Assembly (NCBI GenBank): GCA_016934225.1
Contig: JAFGTH010000115.1
Coordinates: 1-18,738 of the forward strand
Direction of reading: 5' to 3'
Source: Lentisphaerota bacterium
Lineage (GTDB): Bacteria > Verrucomicrobiota > Kiritimatiellia > UBA8416 > JAFGTH01
Length of the DNA: 18,738 nt
Part shown: positions 7,976-15,430 of the stretch, in pieces
How the letters are laid out: every line of letters starts with the position of its first letter
How positions within the stretch are numbered: position 1 is the stretch's first letter
Translations under genes and position numbers: made by a program
The notes under the pieces: generated by a model
What the model was told of the DNA's origin: nothing
Seen by the model: the letters and a program-made list of their open reading frames with translations, nothing else
The model's database searches: none

Positions 7976-10624
7976 ATGGCAGATTACAAATATAAACGCT
8001 CAGATTTCGAACCGCGGACTGTTCGGCAGAGACATGTGGATCTGTATCTTAATTTCACGGATGGAATTGTTGAAACAAACAGTCGCATAGTATTATCCGC
8101 GATGGAACGAATTGACCGTTTTTATCTTGATGCGCGATCCCTCAACATTCGAAACGTTCAGCTTATCGGTTTGGATTCGTTGCAGGATTTGTCGTACGAG
8201 TATCATGATCGCAGCAACCGTCTGATCATTGTTCTTCCCAAGCCGGTGGAGGCAGGCGCAAAAATTGAGATACAAACACAGGTTACCTGTACGCCTTCCG
8301 ATAACATTCTTGAAGGCATATACAAGGACACCACGCCTGACGGTTGTCCGCAACAGTATATGTCACAGTGCCAACAATGGGGATTTCAGCGAATTTCGCC
8401 AATAATAGACGATTGTACAGCGAAAAGCACTTTTCGAACCGTTATCGAAGCGGATGCGCGATATACACATCTCATATCAAATGGAAATGTAGACAGCGCC
8501 AAAAACCCGAATAAGGTGCCGGTTCTTAAAAACGATGACCCGTCACGCAAAATCATTACTTACCTAAACAATATTCCAATGGCGCCATATTTATTCATCG
8601 TATGCGTTGGCACATGGGACGCATTAACCGATGAGATTGTTTATCCGTCGGGTCGGCGCGTGATGCTGGAGTATCTGGTTCCGCCGGGCAGAACAAAAGG
8701 CGCAATAGTTCCGATGCAGATATTGAAAGAATCCATATTATGGCAGGGACGCACACAGGAATATGAGTACGCGAGGGACGTTTATCGTACCATCTGTATG
8801 GAAAAATCGAATTTCGGCGGAATGGAGAATGTTGGAAATACAACCATTATTACCAGCGCTGCACTGGTGGACGAATTTACAAGCGATTCGCGTCTCGAAT
8901 ATGCATATAGCGTAATTGTTCATGAATTTGAGCACAATCAATGCGGCAGCGATGTCACTATGGAGACTCCTTTCGACATGTGGCTGAACGAAGCGTTCAC
9001 TGTTGACGTTGAACGGCAATTCGTTCAAAGCCTGTTTGATCCGACGTGCGCCCGATTAGGCGCTGTTGACGCAATGCGATCTCCAATTACCGGCCCTCTT
9101 GCCATTGAAGATGCGGGCTATATGGGCAACATTGTGCGCGAAGGCTTTAATGATCCCGATGAATTGGTTGACGGCGTCACATACGTCAAAGCGGCGGAAG
9201 TAATCAATATGCTCAAACTGGTGCTTGGTCCGGAGACATTCAGAAAGGGCAAAAATCTTTATTTCAGCCGATATGGTGGATCCAACGCCAATACAGACCA
9301 ATTTTTTCAGTGTTTTGAGGAAGTCAGCGGTAAAGATTTATCTCAATTCAAGCAGGAATGGCTGTATAGAATCGGTTACCCGCACGTTAAAGCTCGGCAT
9401 TTATACGACGCATCCGCCATGCGGCTCCGAGTGATATTTACCCAACAAACGAGCAATCCCGAAAATGGGTCGGCGCCGTTTCATATTCCAATTCGCATGG
9501 CAGCTATAGACCAGAACGGAGCAGATATTCCCGGCACGGATAAAATAATCGAACTGACCCACAACAACGAAGAGATTGTTTTCGAGAAGGTTCCTGAACC
9601 GGCATTCATATCTTTCAACAGGGATTGTTCATTTTACGGTACTTTCGAAGATCTTAGCGCATCGCGCAAGTCCCTTATGTTGCAAGTGGTATCGGATTGT
9701 AATCTCTTCAATAGGGTTGAAGCCATGCGGCAGTTGACGGATTTTGAGCGAATTAAGCTTGTGAAAAACGCCGCTGCGGAGATTGATGAAGATTGGCTCG
9801 TTACATATGCGTCAATTCTAAAAAACAAAGACCTTTCTACGGGACTCAAGAGTTACCTGTTGCGCATTGACGAGTCAACGATGAATCGTGAATATCTTCC
9901 ATGGTATCGTGAACGGTATTATGCGCGTCGTAAGTTACTTCGCGCAGTTGCAAGCCGTTATATGGACGATCTTCTGTCCGAGTATTATGCAATCAACACA
10001 TACGTAAAATCGGAGCAACCGAAAGACGGAATAGAAGATCGCAGGCTTAAAGCTGTGTTGCTCCGGACTATTATCGCAACCAATACTACCGACGCACAAA
10101 CTATTGCTGAGACACATTTTCGTAAAGCATGGAATATCACCGACAGGGTATCGGCTCTCAGTTGCATCAATATCAGCGATCATCCTGACAGGCTCGGGAT
10201 ACTGGCAGAAGCTCGAAAGGAATGGGAAAATCATCTCAACGCTTACACAAGTTACTTATCAATCATAGGCTCAGGCGAACATGACGACGTTTTCGAAATG
10301 ATTGCGAACGAAGAACGTACCGCTCCGTTTAAAATTCAACACCCGAGCCACAACAGATCTCTCTATCTGCCGATGACGACCAATAACAAGATATTATGGA
10401 CCGATCGTGGAATTCATTGGCTGGCTCAATCCGTTGTGAAAATGGCGCCGGTGAACGAGAATACAGCCATCCGTCTTCTTGCCTGTTTTCAGCAAGTGCG
10501 AAACTTGGCCGACGATTTACGTTTAAAAGTCGAGGATGCATTACACTTCATGCAGGAACATATAGATGCCGTGGCGGCTCCTTCCGTTGCCGGACGCATC
10601 GCCGCTTATTTATCGAATCCATAA
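7976..10624 (+). CDS. M1 family zinc aminopeptidase (aminopeptidase N-like)
   Basis: An 882-residue protein, close to the usual length of bacterial PepN (about 870), that would remove N-terminal residues from peptides in the cytoplasm. No signal peptide is present. The exopeptidase motif is G281-G-M-E-N285 (GAMEN in most relatives). The zinc site H316-E-F-E-H320 followed by 18 residues and E339 (WLNEAFTV) is complete. Y403 in VTYVKAAEVI matches the catalytic tyrosine. The order is an N-terminal beta domain to about residue 190, the catalytic domain to about 470, then a beta-sandwich and a long helical C-terminal part to the end. The ATG has no obvious Shine-Dalgarno sequence; I keep it because homology starts right after it. 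HEFEHN differs from HEYFHN of E. coli PepN, so this is a divergent member. It is followed by a gap of about 320 bases before the next likely start. Confidence 0.93.
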   Translation: MADYKYKRSDFEPRTVRQRHVDLYLNFTDGIVETNSRIVLSAMERIDRFYLDARSLNIRNVQLIGLDSLQDLSYEYHDRSNRLIIVLPKPVEAGAKIEIQTQVTCTPSDNILEGIYKDTTPDGCPQQYMSQCQQWGFQRISPIIDDCTAKSTFRTVIEADARYTHLISNGNVDSAKNPNKVPVLKNDDPSRKIITYLNNIPMAPYLFIVCVGTWDALTDEIVYPSGRRVMLEYLVPPGRTKGAIVPMQILKESILWQGRTQEYEYARDVYRTICMEKSNFGGMENVGNTTIITSAALVDEFTSDSRLEYAYSVIVHEFEHNQCGSDVTMETPFDMWLNEAFTVDVERQFVQSLFDPTCARLGAVDAMRSPITGPLAIEDAGYMGNIVREGFNDPDELVDGVTYVKAAEVINMLKLVLGPETFRKGKNLYFSRYGGSNANTDQFFQCFEEVSGKDLSQFKQEWLYRIGYPHVKARHLYDASAMRLRVIFTQQTSNPENGSAPFHIPIRMAAIDQNGADIPGTDKIIELTHNNEEIVFEKVPEPAFISFNRDCSFYGTFEDLSASRKSLMLQVVSDCNLFNRVEAMRQLTDFERIKLVKNAAAEIDEDWLVTYASILKNKDLSTGLKSYLLRIDESTMNREYLPWYRERYYARRKLLRAVASRYMDDLLSEYYAINTYVKSEQPKDGIEDRRLKAVLLRTIIATNTTDAQTIAETHFRKAWNITDRVSALSCINISDHPDRLGILAEARKEWENHLNAYTSYLSIIGSGEHDDVFEMIANEERTAPFKIQHPSHNRSLYLPMTTNNKILWTDRGIHWLAQSVVKMAPVNENTAIRLLACFQQVRNLADDLRLKVEDALHFMQEHIDAVAAPSVAGRIAAYLSNP

Positions 10625-10943
10625 CGCCGAATAAATCCAGTGGAATTGTTCTATGGCGCGCCGCCGGAGACGGTATGCAATACCGCAACTTATTTCTACA
10701 AACCTCGGTTTGGCAATTTCACAAATTCGGTCTTTGCCTCTTTCCAATGGACTTCGCAAGCAACCATGGCTAGAATACAATGAATTGTTCGGTGTGTTGA
10801 TTAAGCAAGTCATCACCGGTTTGCCCGGTAGTGAAACATGTCATTTTGAAGAGCAAGGCGGCGAGAAATTCTGCGACTACGAAAAGCATAGCCGTATCAA
10901 TACGAGTCATATTTTTGGCGTTAATTATTTCAGAACAGCGTTT
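10625..10943. other. Probable non-coding leader between aminopeptidase gene and DUF1538 operon
   Basis: This 319-base stretch is open in the frame of the downstream gene from an ATG at 10653. The translation (HFEEQGGEKFCDYEKHSRI..., preceded by an Arg run) does not look like a natural protein and lacks membrane segments, so I treat it as leader. It holds two small perfect hairpins: CGGTAT-GCA-ATACCG at 10671-10685 and ACCGG-TTTGC-CCGGT at 10815-10829. Neither is followed by a T-run. I see no recognisable riboswitch motif and no convincing promoter. Confidence 0.45.
10671..10685. repeat. Perfect 6-bp hairpin after the aminopeptidase gene
   Basis: CGGTAT, loop GCA, ATACCG. It begins 47 bases past the aminopeptidase stop. 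It could be a weak terminator or an mRNA 3-prime stabiliser, but there is no T-tract. Confidence 0.35.
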
Positions 10944-12659
10944 ATGAGCGAACAAATTCGTTTCGGCGATTTTCTGCACAAGGTGACAGTTAGATACGAT
11001 CAGGTCAGTTACAGACATCGTCCGCCTAAATTTACTATCCGTCCTATTGACATTTATAAGATTTTATCGCCCTATATCAGTATACGGTTCATGGACCAGT
11101 TCAAAGCGGTATTTCCGCTGGCGCTCTACATGTGTGGTCTCCAATGGCTGATTCTCGGGCGTCCTGTGACCGATGCAGCCCGGGTGGGCGCCGGTTTGTT
11201 TGCTGTAATTGTCGGGCTGATGTTGTTCATGGAAGGGTTGAAACTGGGGCTTATGCCCCTTGGCGAAATTATCGGCAGTACCTTGCCCCGCAAAACCACT
11301 CTGTGGGTCGTGCTCTTGGTTATTTTCATCCTTGGCATCGGTGTCACGCTTGCCGAACCGGCCATCGGCGCTTTACAAACGGCAGGTTCCATCGTGGACG
11401 TTCGAAAGGCGCCATACCTTTTCACGCTCCTCAATGATAAAACATCATGGATCATTCTAGCTATTGGCGCCGGAGTTGGAAGCGCCGCCATTCTTGGCAC
11501 GCTCCGTTTAATTTATGGCTGGAGCCTGAAACCGCTGATTTATGCCAGTCTGCTCCCTACTATGGTAATCACGGTCTATGCTTCCTGGCGATATCCGGGT
11601 TTGAACAGAATTGCCGGGTTGGCATGGGATTGCGGAGCGGTTACTACGGGCCCAGTGACGGTTCCCATTGTTCTGGCGTTGGGAATTGGCGTTGCAAACG
11701 CCGTAGGCAAAGGCGATTCCTCCTTATCCGGATTTGGAATTGTAACTCTGGCGTCAATCTTTCCGATTTTGGCAGTGCTTCTCCTGTGCATAATTACTGC
11801 ACACATGGCAACGCCGGAAGTCATCATTGAGGCTGCCGGCAGATTAGCAGCCGGCAGTTCCAGACAAACATTGGGTTGGTATGAACAAACGCCTTGGCTG
11901 GAAACTATCACAGGACTCCGCGCGGTGTTACCCTTGGTTATCTTTCTATTTTTTATTCTTTCCATCGTATTGAAAGAGAAACTCAAACACGCGGGCTTGA
12001 TTCGTTATGGGATAATTCTTTCAATCGTCGGTATGATAGTTTTCAACCTTGGATTAACCTATGGGTTGGCCGAGATGGGCGACAGGTCCGGAGGGTTAAT
12101 TCCCGGCTCTTTCGCGGAAATAGCGGAGATGGAAAACTCACCGGTATTCGGTTATACTACAGGAATAGCTGTTGCGCTCCTTGCAATCTTTATTCTCGGA
12201 TTTGGAGCTACCCTGGCGGAACCGGCGCTCAATGCGCTCGGTATTACCGTGGAAAATCTAACTAATGGAGCGTTCAGAAAATCGCTGTTAATGTATTCGG
12301 TATCCGGGGGCGTAGCAATGGGACTGGCTTGTGGGGCGTTGAAAATAATTTTCGACATTCCGCTTGTCGCAATTTTACTTCCGGGTTATGCGCTTGCGCT
12401 AGTGCTGACATGGTTCTCCACAGAGGAATTTGTCAACGTTGCTTGGGACAGTGCCGGTGTCACCACCGGACCGGTGACAGTGCCCCTGGTTCTTGCGCTG
12501 GGACTTGGTTTTGGCAAGACGCTGGGTGTGGTGGAAGGATTCGGCATGTTGGCATGCGCTTCCATGTTTCCTGTTTTATCCGTCCTGTTTTCCGGTCTCT
12601 ACATTCAGGCGAAGTTATATTATCACACCCGTGACAGATTCTTGGAGGAATCCACATGA
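10944..12659 (+). CDS. Fused double-DUF1538 membrane protein, probable cation/proton antiporter (UmpAB-like)
   Basis: A 571-residue polytopic inner-membrane protein made of two homologous halves. Each half has a LAEPA motif (L136-A-E138-P and L424-A-E426-P) in a glycine-rich membrane helix. Each half also has a WD...VTTGPVTVP.VLALG block (T234 and T507 at the TTGP), followed by a GFG...AS.FP(I/V)L.VL helix. I count about 6-7 hydrophobic segments per half. This is the DUF1538 signature; a pair of separate DUF1538 proteins, UmpA and UmpB, from a halophilic bacterium has been reported as a two-component Na+(Li+,K+)/H+ antiporter. Here the two are one chain. An N-terminal segment of about 75 residues (FGDFLHKV...IRPIDIYKILSPYISIRF) precedes the first helix. 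I chose ATG 10944 although the frame stays open upstream. The stop overlaps the next start as ATGA. The transport function is inferred from the family. Confidence 0.85.
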   Translation: MSEQIRFGDFLHKVTVRYDQVSYRHRPPKFTIRPIDIYKILSPYISIRFMDQFKAVFPLALYMCGLQWLILGRPVTDAARVGAGLFAVIVGLMLFMEGLKLGLMPLGEIIGSTLPRKTTLWVVLLVIFILGIGVTLAEPAIGALQTAGSIVDVRKAPYLFTLLNDKTSWIILAIGAGVGSAAILGTLRLIYGWSLKPLIYASLLPTMVITVYASWRYPGLNRIAGLAWDCGAVTTGPVTVPIVLALGIGVANAVGKGDSSLSGFGIVTLASIFPILAVLLLCIITAHMATPEVIIEAAGRLAAGSSRQTLGWYEQTPWLETITGLRAVLPLVIFLFFILSIVLKEKLKHAGLIRYGIILSIVGMIVFNLGLTYGLAEMGDRSGGLIPGSFAEIAEMENSPVFGYTTGIAVALLAIFILGFGATLAEPALNALGITVENLTNGAFRKSLLMYSVSGGVAMGLACGALKIIFDIPLVAILLPGYALALVLTWFSTEEFVNVAWDSAGVTTGPVTVPLVLALGLGFGKTLGVVEGFGMLACASMFPVLSVLFSGLYIQAKLYYHTRDRFLEEST

Positions 12660-13045
12660 GTAAACGAAAAATAGTTATTCTAACAGACGTGGAACTGATT
12701 ACCTGCATAGTGCAACGCGGCGCGGCTGACGTCATTATCAAAGCGGCTCAAGAGGCCGGCGCGCAGGGGGCGACTATTCACTATGCCAAAGGCACCGGAG
12801 TGCGCGAACGATTGGGTTTGTTGGGCATTGCAGTAGAAGCCGAAAAGGAAGTCATCAACGTAGTAGTTTCTACTGATCAAACTGATCGGATTTTCGAAAA
12901 AATGTATCTAGCAGGCAAACTTGATACCCCCGGGATGGGGTTTATGTACACTACTCCATTGGAGAAAGCAGCTACTTACATTCCACGCGAAGTGGTAGAA
13001 AAGTTCGGCAAATTTGACGCGCTTGAACCCAATAATGAAGACTAA
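12656..13045 (+). CDS. PII-like signalling protein, first of two
   Basis: A 129-residue GlnB-fold protein: beta strand KIVILTDVELITCIV, helix 1, a short T-loop-like region (residues about 42-58, HYAKGTGVRERLGLLG), strand EKEVINVVV, helix 2, and a C-terminal GMGFMYTTPLEKAATYIP. True GlnB/GlnK proteins have a longer T-loop with a uridylylated tyrosine (Y51) and a TGxxGDGKIF nucleotide loop. Here the tyrosine is absent and the corresponding loop reads AGKLDTPGMGF, so uridylylation is unlikely and any nucleotide contact must differ. A strong GGAGGA ribosome site lies 6-7 bases before the ATG. The ATGA overlap with the transporter gene indicates translational coupling. Trimeric PII proteins typically gate membrane transporters, as GlnK does AmtB. 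Control of the adjacent DUF1538 protein is therefore the natural inference. Confidence 0.85.
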   Translation: MSKRKIVILTDVELITCIVQRGAADVIIKAAQEAGAQGATIHYAKGTGVRERLGLLGIAVEAEKEVINVVVSTDQTDRIFEKMYLAGKLDTPGMGFMYTTPLEKAATYIPREVVEKFGKFDALEPNNED

Positions 13046-13391
13046 CAAAAAAATCATTACCTGTATCGTTACCACCGGTAACGGCATAAAATTGATTAAA
13101 GCTTTACACGCAAAAAAAATCATTTCCACCGCTTTCCACCACGCTCGCGGTTCCTCCATCGGAGATCCGGTTGATCGAAAGGGCATTCCCTTACAGCAAG
13201 AAAGAGAAATTGTGACAGTGATTGTGCCTTCTGAGATTGCTGACGAAATTTTTGAATTTCTTTACGACACGGTTGACATGAATCGCCGCAACAATGGCTT
13301 CATATATATGGGCAGCCTGAACAGGTGTTCGGCTTATCAATTGCTCGATCTCCCGGAAGAAGAATCCGGCGTACCCGCATCCGTCGTATGA
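13035..13391 (+). CDS. PII-like signalling protein, second of two
   Basis: A 118-residue PII-like protein whose order of elements matches its upstream neighbour: KKIITCIVTTGNG, helix, FHHARGSSIGDPVDRKGIPLQ in the T-loop position, then REIVTVIVPSEIADEIFEFLY and NNGFIYMGSLNRCSAYQLL. It is clearly diverged from the first copy, so the pair is an old duplication, perhaps forming distinct trimers or a mixed one. It also lacks the uridylylation tyrosine and the TGxxGDGKIF loop. The ATG at 13035 lies inside the end of the preceding gene (11-base overlap) with no clear Shine-Dalgarno site, pointing to coupling. An in-frame TTG at 13014 is a less likely start. It ends 25 bases from the convergent phosphatase gene. 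Confidence 0.8.
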   Translation: MKTNKKIITCIVTTGNGIKLIKALHAKKIISTAFHHARGSSIGDPVDRKGIPLQQEREIVTVIVPSEIADEIFEFLYDTVDMNRRNNGFIYMGSLNRCSAYQLLDLPEEESGVPASVV

Positions 13392-13416
13392 AATAGAAGC
13401 GCGGATTAACCCGGCT

Positions 13417-14034
13417 TTAAGTTATTTGGTTGGGCAACAGGTGCTTGACGCAATTGCCGAGCTTCAATACGGCTTCTCCCGATTTCCAAACCTCAACGAT
13501 GGTAACGGCTGTATGATTGATATCTATTAACATCATATTCCGAGGATCGCGCCCTCCCAATAACGGCAACATGCTTCGAATCACATTGCCGTGACACACA
13601 ACCAATACTTTCTGTCCCAATAAATATGTTTCTCTGAGGTGTTTGACAAAACGTTCAATTGTATCACGTTCAGTCCTGATTAAATCGGATTTTTCCTGTT
13701 TCTGCAAAGGATCGGGTATAAAATGGTGGTGTGTTATTTCTCGAAGATCCTGTGAAATTGTAAACGGTGTATGCCGGTGAAATTGCCTAATGATTTCGGC
13801 AGTTTCTCTAGCGCGAGTCAAATCGCTGATATAGATATGGTCAAACGTCTCTTTCGCAAAGCGTTTAGCCACGCGCCTTGCTTGTTGTTTGCCGAGCGGT
13901 GTTAAACCTGGGCCTTTCTCGTGATTGGGAACATGTGGTTCAGGCTCACCATGCCGCACGAATACGATTACGAGCGGTTGTTCCTCCCTTACGGGGGCAT
14001 TTAAATCCATGTCATCATTTTGTTCCCGCGGCAT
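13417..14034 (-). CDS. Histidine phosphatase superfamily protein (phosphoglycerate-mutase-like)
   Basis: A 205-residue protein of the branch-1 histidine phosphatase family. The phospho-accepting histidine is H28 in IVFVRHGEPEPH. LTPLGKQQARRVA and the ISDLTRARETAEII block (usual pattern S.L.RA..TA) follow. The second catalytic histidine is in VLVVCHGNVIRSML. Substrate cannot be read from sequence: relatives act on phosphosugars, nucleotides, phosphohistidine or cofactor precursors. The start is unsure. ATG 14034 gives 205 residues, ATG 14010 gives 197, and a TTG at 14070 would extend it; none has a good ribosome site. A promoter-like pair (TTGATC, 18 bases, TATCAA, reading leftward over 14070-14041) would favour ATG 14010. 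The gene is divergent from the phosphofructokinase gene. Confidence 0.85.
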   Translation of the reverse strand: MPREQNDDMDLNAPVREEQPLVIVFVRHGEPEPHVPNHEKGPGLTPLGKQQARRVAKRFAKETFDHIYISDLTRARETAEIIRQFHRHTPFTISQDLREITHHHFIPDPLQKQEKSDLIRTERDTIERFVKHLRETYLLGQKVLVVCHGNVIRSMLPLLGGRDPRNMMLIDINHTAVTIVEVWKSGEAVLKLGNCVKHLLPNQIT

Positions 14035-14040
14035 ATGAAT

Positions 14041-14070
14041 TTGATACAGCCAAAACGTATAGAAGATCAA
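14041..14070 (-). promoter_or_regulatory. Candidate promoter for the histidine phosphatase gene
   Basis: On the minus strand TTGATC (complement of 14065-14070) and TATCAA (complement of 14041-14046) are 18 bases apart. Transcription would start near 14034, which makes ATG 14010 a sensible initiation codon. The match to consensus is moderate. Confidence 0.3.
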
Positions 14071-14090
14071 GATCGAAAAGAATTGCGAGA

Positions 14091-14110
14091 ATGAAAAATT
14101 TCCCTTTCAT
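14091..14110. promoter_or_regulatory. Inverted repeat in the phosphatase/phosphofructokinase divergent gap
   Basis: ATGAAA at 14091-14096 and TTTCAT at 14105-14110 form a perfect 6-base inverted repeat with an 8-base spacer, sitting 41 bases before the phosphofructokinase ATG. Its position fits an operator, but arms this short can arise by chance. Confidence 0.25.
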
Positions 14111-14151
14111 GCGCGCTCCTGATCTGGCACATTTGGAACAGAAGGCAAACA

Positions 14152-15417
14152 ATGGAGAATAGCTTCCAAGTATTAACACTTGGCGAATGCATTTATGACT
14201 CGCCGGTTACATCTTCTTTCAATATAGACAAATCCAGCTCTGTATTGGTCAATACCACTTTGCAAGGTTGCGCCGATTGTAACGGCGATCCGGTCTGGTT
14301 CGAGCAGGCTGGGCCGAGAAAAAAGTTGTTCTTTGCGCCCCGTGAGGGACGCGCAGCGATTGTTACCTGCGGCGGATTGTGTCCCGGCCTGAACAGCGTC
14401 ATTCGTGGCCTTACAATGGTGTTGTGGTATCGTTACGGATACAGGTCTATTCTCGGCATTCGTTACGGATACAACGGCCTTACTCGTGCGGCGAGACAAC
14501 CGCCGGTCAACCTGACACCGGACATAGTTGAAGATATCCATAAAGACGGCGGGACGATATTGGGATCTTCCAGAGGCCCACAGAAATCCGCTGAAATCGT
14601 TGATTTTCTTGTTTCAAACCGCATAAACATCCTTTTCACCGTAGGCGGAGACGGTACTCAACGTGGCGCGCTTAGCATATCAAATGAAATCAAAGAACGC
14701 GGCCTCAACATCGCGGTTGTCGGCATCCCTAAAACAATTGATAATGACATATCGTATACCGAACGAACATTTGGTTTTGAGACCGCCGTTGCCATGAGCC
14801 AGGCGCCCATAGTAAGCGCACATATGGAAGCCAAAGGAGCATTCAACGGTATAGGACTTGTAAAACTTATGGGGCGCGAATCCGGTTTCGTTGCGGCATA
14901 CGCCTCGCTGGCATCCGGCGATGTTAACATTGTGCTGGTTCCGGAAATACCGTTCGAGACGGAAAATCTCATGTCCTATCTTACAAAACGGCTTAAAAGG
15001 AAATCACATGCCGTGATTGTGGTCGCGGAAGGAGCGGGACAGCATCTCGTTCCGACAGACGGCGTGGATGCTTCGGGCAACAGAAAGCTGGGTGATATAG
15101 GCCTTTTCCTTAAAAAATCCATTATCGAGTATATGAACAACATCAATATGAAAGTTTCTGTAAAATATATTGATCCCTCATATACAATACGAAGCGCACC
15201 AGCCAGCGCCGATGATTCCGTCTTCTGCTTTCAACTGGCAGCAAATGCTGTCCATGCAGCTATGGCGGGTCGAACCGCCATGGTAGTGGCTTTATGGAAC
15301 GGAAAATTTGTTCATGTGCCGATGGAAAAAGCTGTAGAAAAGCGAAAAAAAATAGATCCTTGTGGTTTACTGTGGCAATGCGTTCAGGATTATACCGGCC
15401 AACCATCGCTGGCCTGA
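14152..15417 (+). CDS. ATP-type 6-phosphofructokinase, plant/spirochaete-like clade
   Basis: Phosphorylates fructose 6-phosphate to the 1,6-bisphosphate in glycolysis; cytoplasmic. The 421-residue protein has an N-terminal extension of about 65 residues before AAIVTCGGLCPGLNSVIRG, as in plant and treponemal enzymes, against about 320 residues for E. coli PfkA. G165-G-D-G168-T carries glycine where pyrophosphate-dependent enzymes usually have a second aspartate (GGDD), pointing to ATP. P193-K-T-I-D197-N-D199 contains the catalytic D197, with the lysine typical of this clade. M240-G-R-E-S-G-F is the fructose phosphate motif, and VKYIDPSYTIR near the C-terminus is also clade-typical. A ribosome site (AGAAGG, about 7 bases before ATG) supports the start. 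The exported hydrolase gene follows 13 bases after the stop and is probably co-transcribed. Phosphodonor preference is inferred from the glycine alone. Confidence 0.9.
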   Translation: MENSFQVLTLGECIYDSPVTSSFNIDKSSSVLVNTTLQGCADCNGDPVWFEQAGPRKKLFFAPREGRAAIVTCGGLCPGLNSVIRGLTMVLWYRYGYRSILGIRYGYNGLTRAARQPPVNLTPDIVEDIHKDGGTILGSSRGPQKSAEIVDFLVSNRINILFTVGGDGTQRGALSISNEIKERGLNIAVVGIPKTIDNDISYTERTFGFETAVAMSQAPIVSAHMEAKGAFNGIGLVKLMGRESGFVAAYASLASGDVNIVLVPEIPFETENLMSYLTKRLKRKSHAVIVVAEGAGQHLVPTDGVDASGNRKLGDIGLFLKKSIIEYMNNINMKVSVKYIDPSYTIRSAPASADDSVFCFQLAANAVHAAMAGRTAMVVALWNGKFVHVPMEKAVEKRKKIDPCGLLWQCVQDYTGQPSLA

Positions 15418-15430
15418 CACGAGGAATCAC

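Noticed and set aside
10396..10773. Plus-strand 125-residue frame across the end of the aminopeptidase gene.
   Set aside because: It shadows the aminopeptidase C-terminus in another frame, with Cys/Arg/Ser-rich random-looking composition.
10653..10943. N-terminal extension of the DUF1538 protein from ATG 10653 (97 residues).
   Set aside because: The translation has an Arg run and no natural-looking fold, and the familiar N-terminal pattern starts around the ATG at 10944. The longer start cannot be fully excluded because the frame is open and neither ATG has a good ribosome site.
13392..13416. Possible terminator between the second PII-like gene and the phosphatase gene.
   Set aside because: Only three-base GC arms can pair in this 25-base gap, and there is no T-run.
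14091..14162. Small ORF of 23 codons overlapping the phosphofructokinase start, a possible leader peptide.
   Set aside because: Its Shine-Dalgarno-like GCGAGA is too close to the ATG, it has no regulatory codon run (no repeated amino acid), and it overlaps an inverted repeat that explains part of its sequence.
15362..15430. Upstream extension of the hydrolase into the phosphofructokinase gene.
   Set aside because: It overlaps conserved kinase codons, and the GTG at 15431 has a strong GAGGA site followed by a signal peptide.
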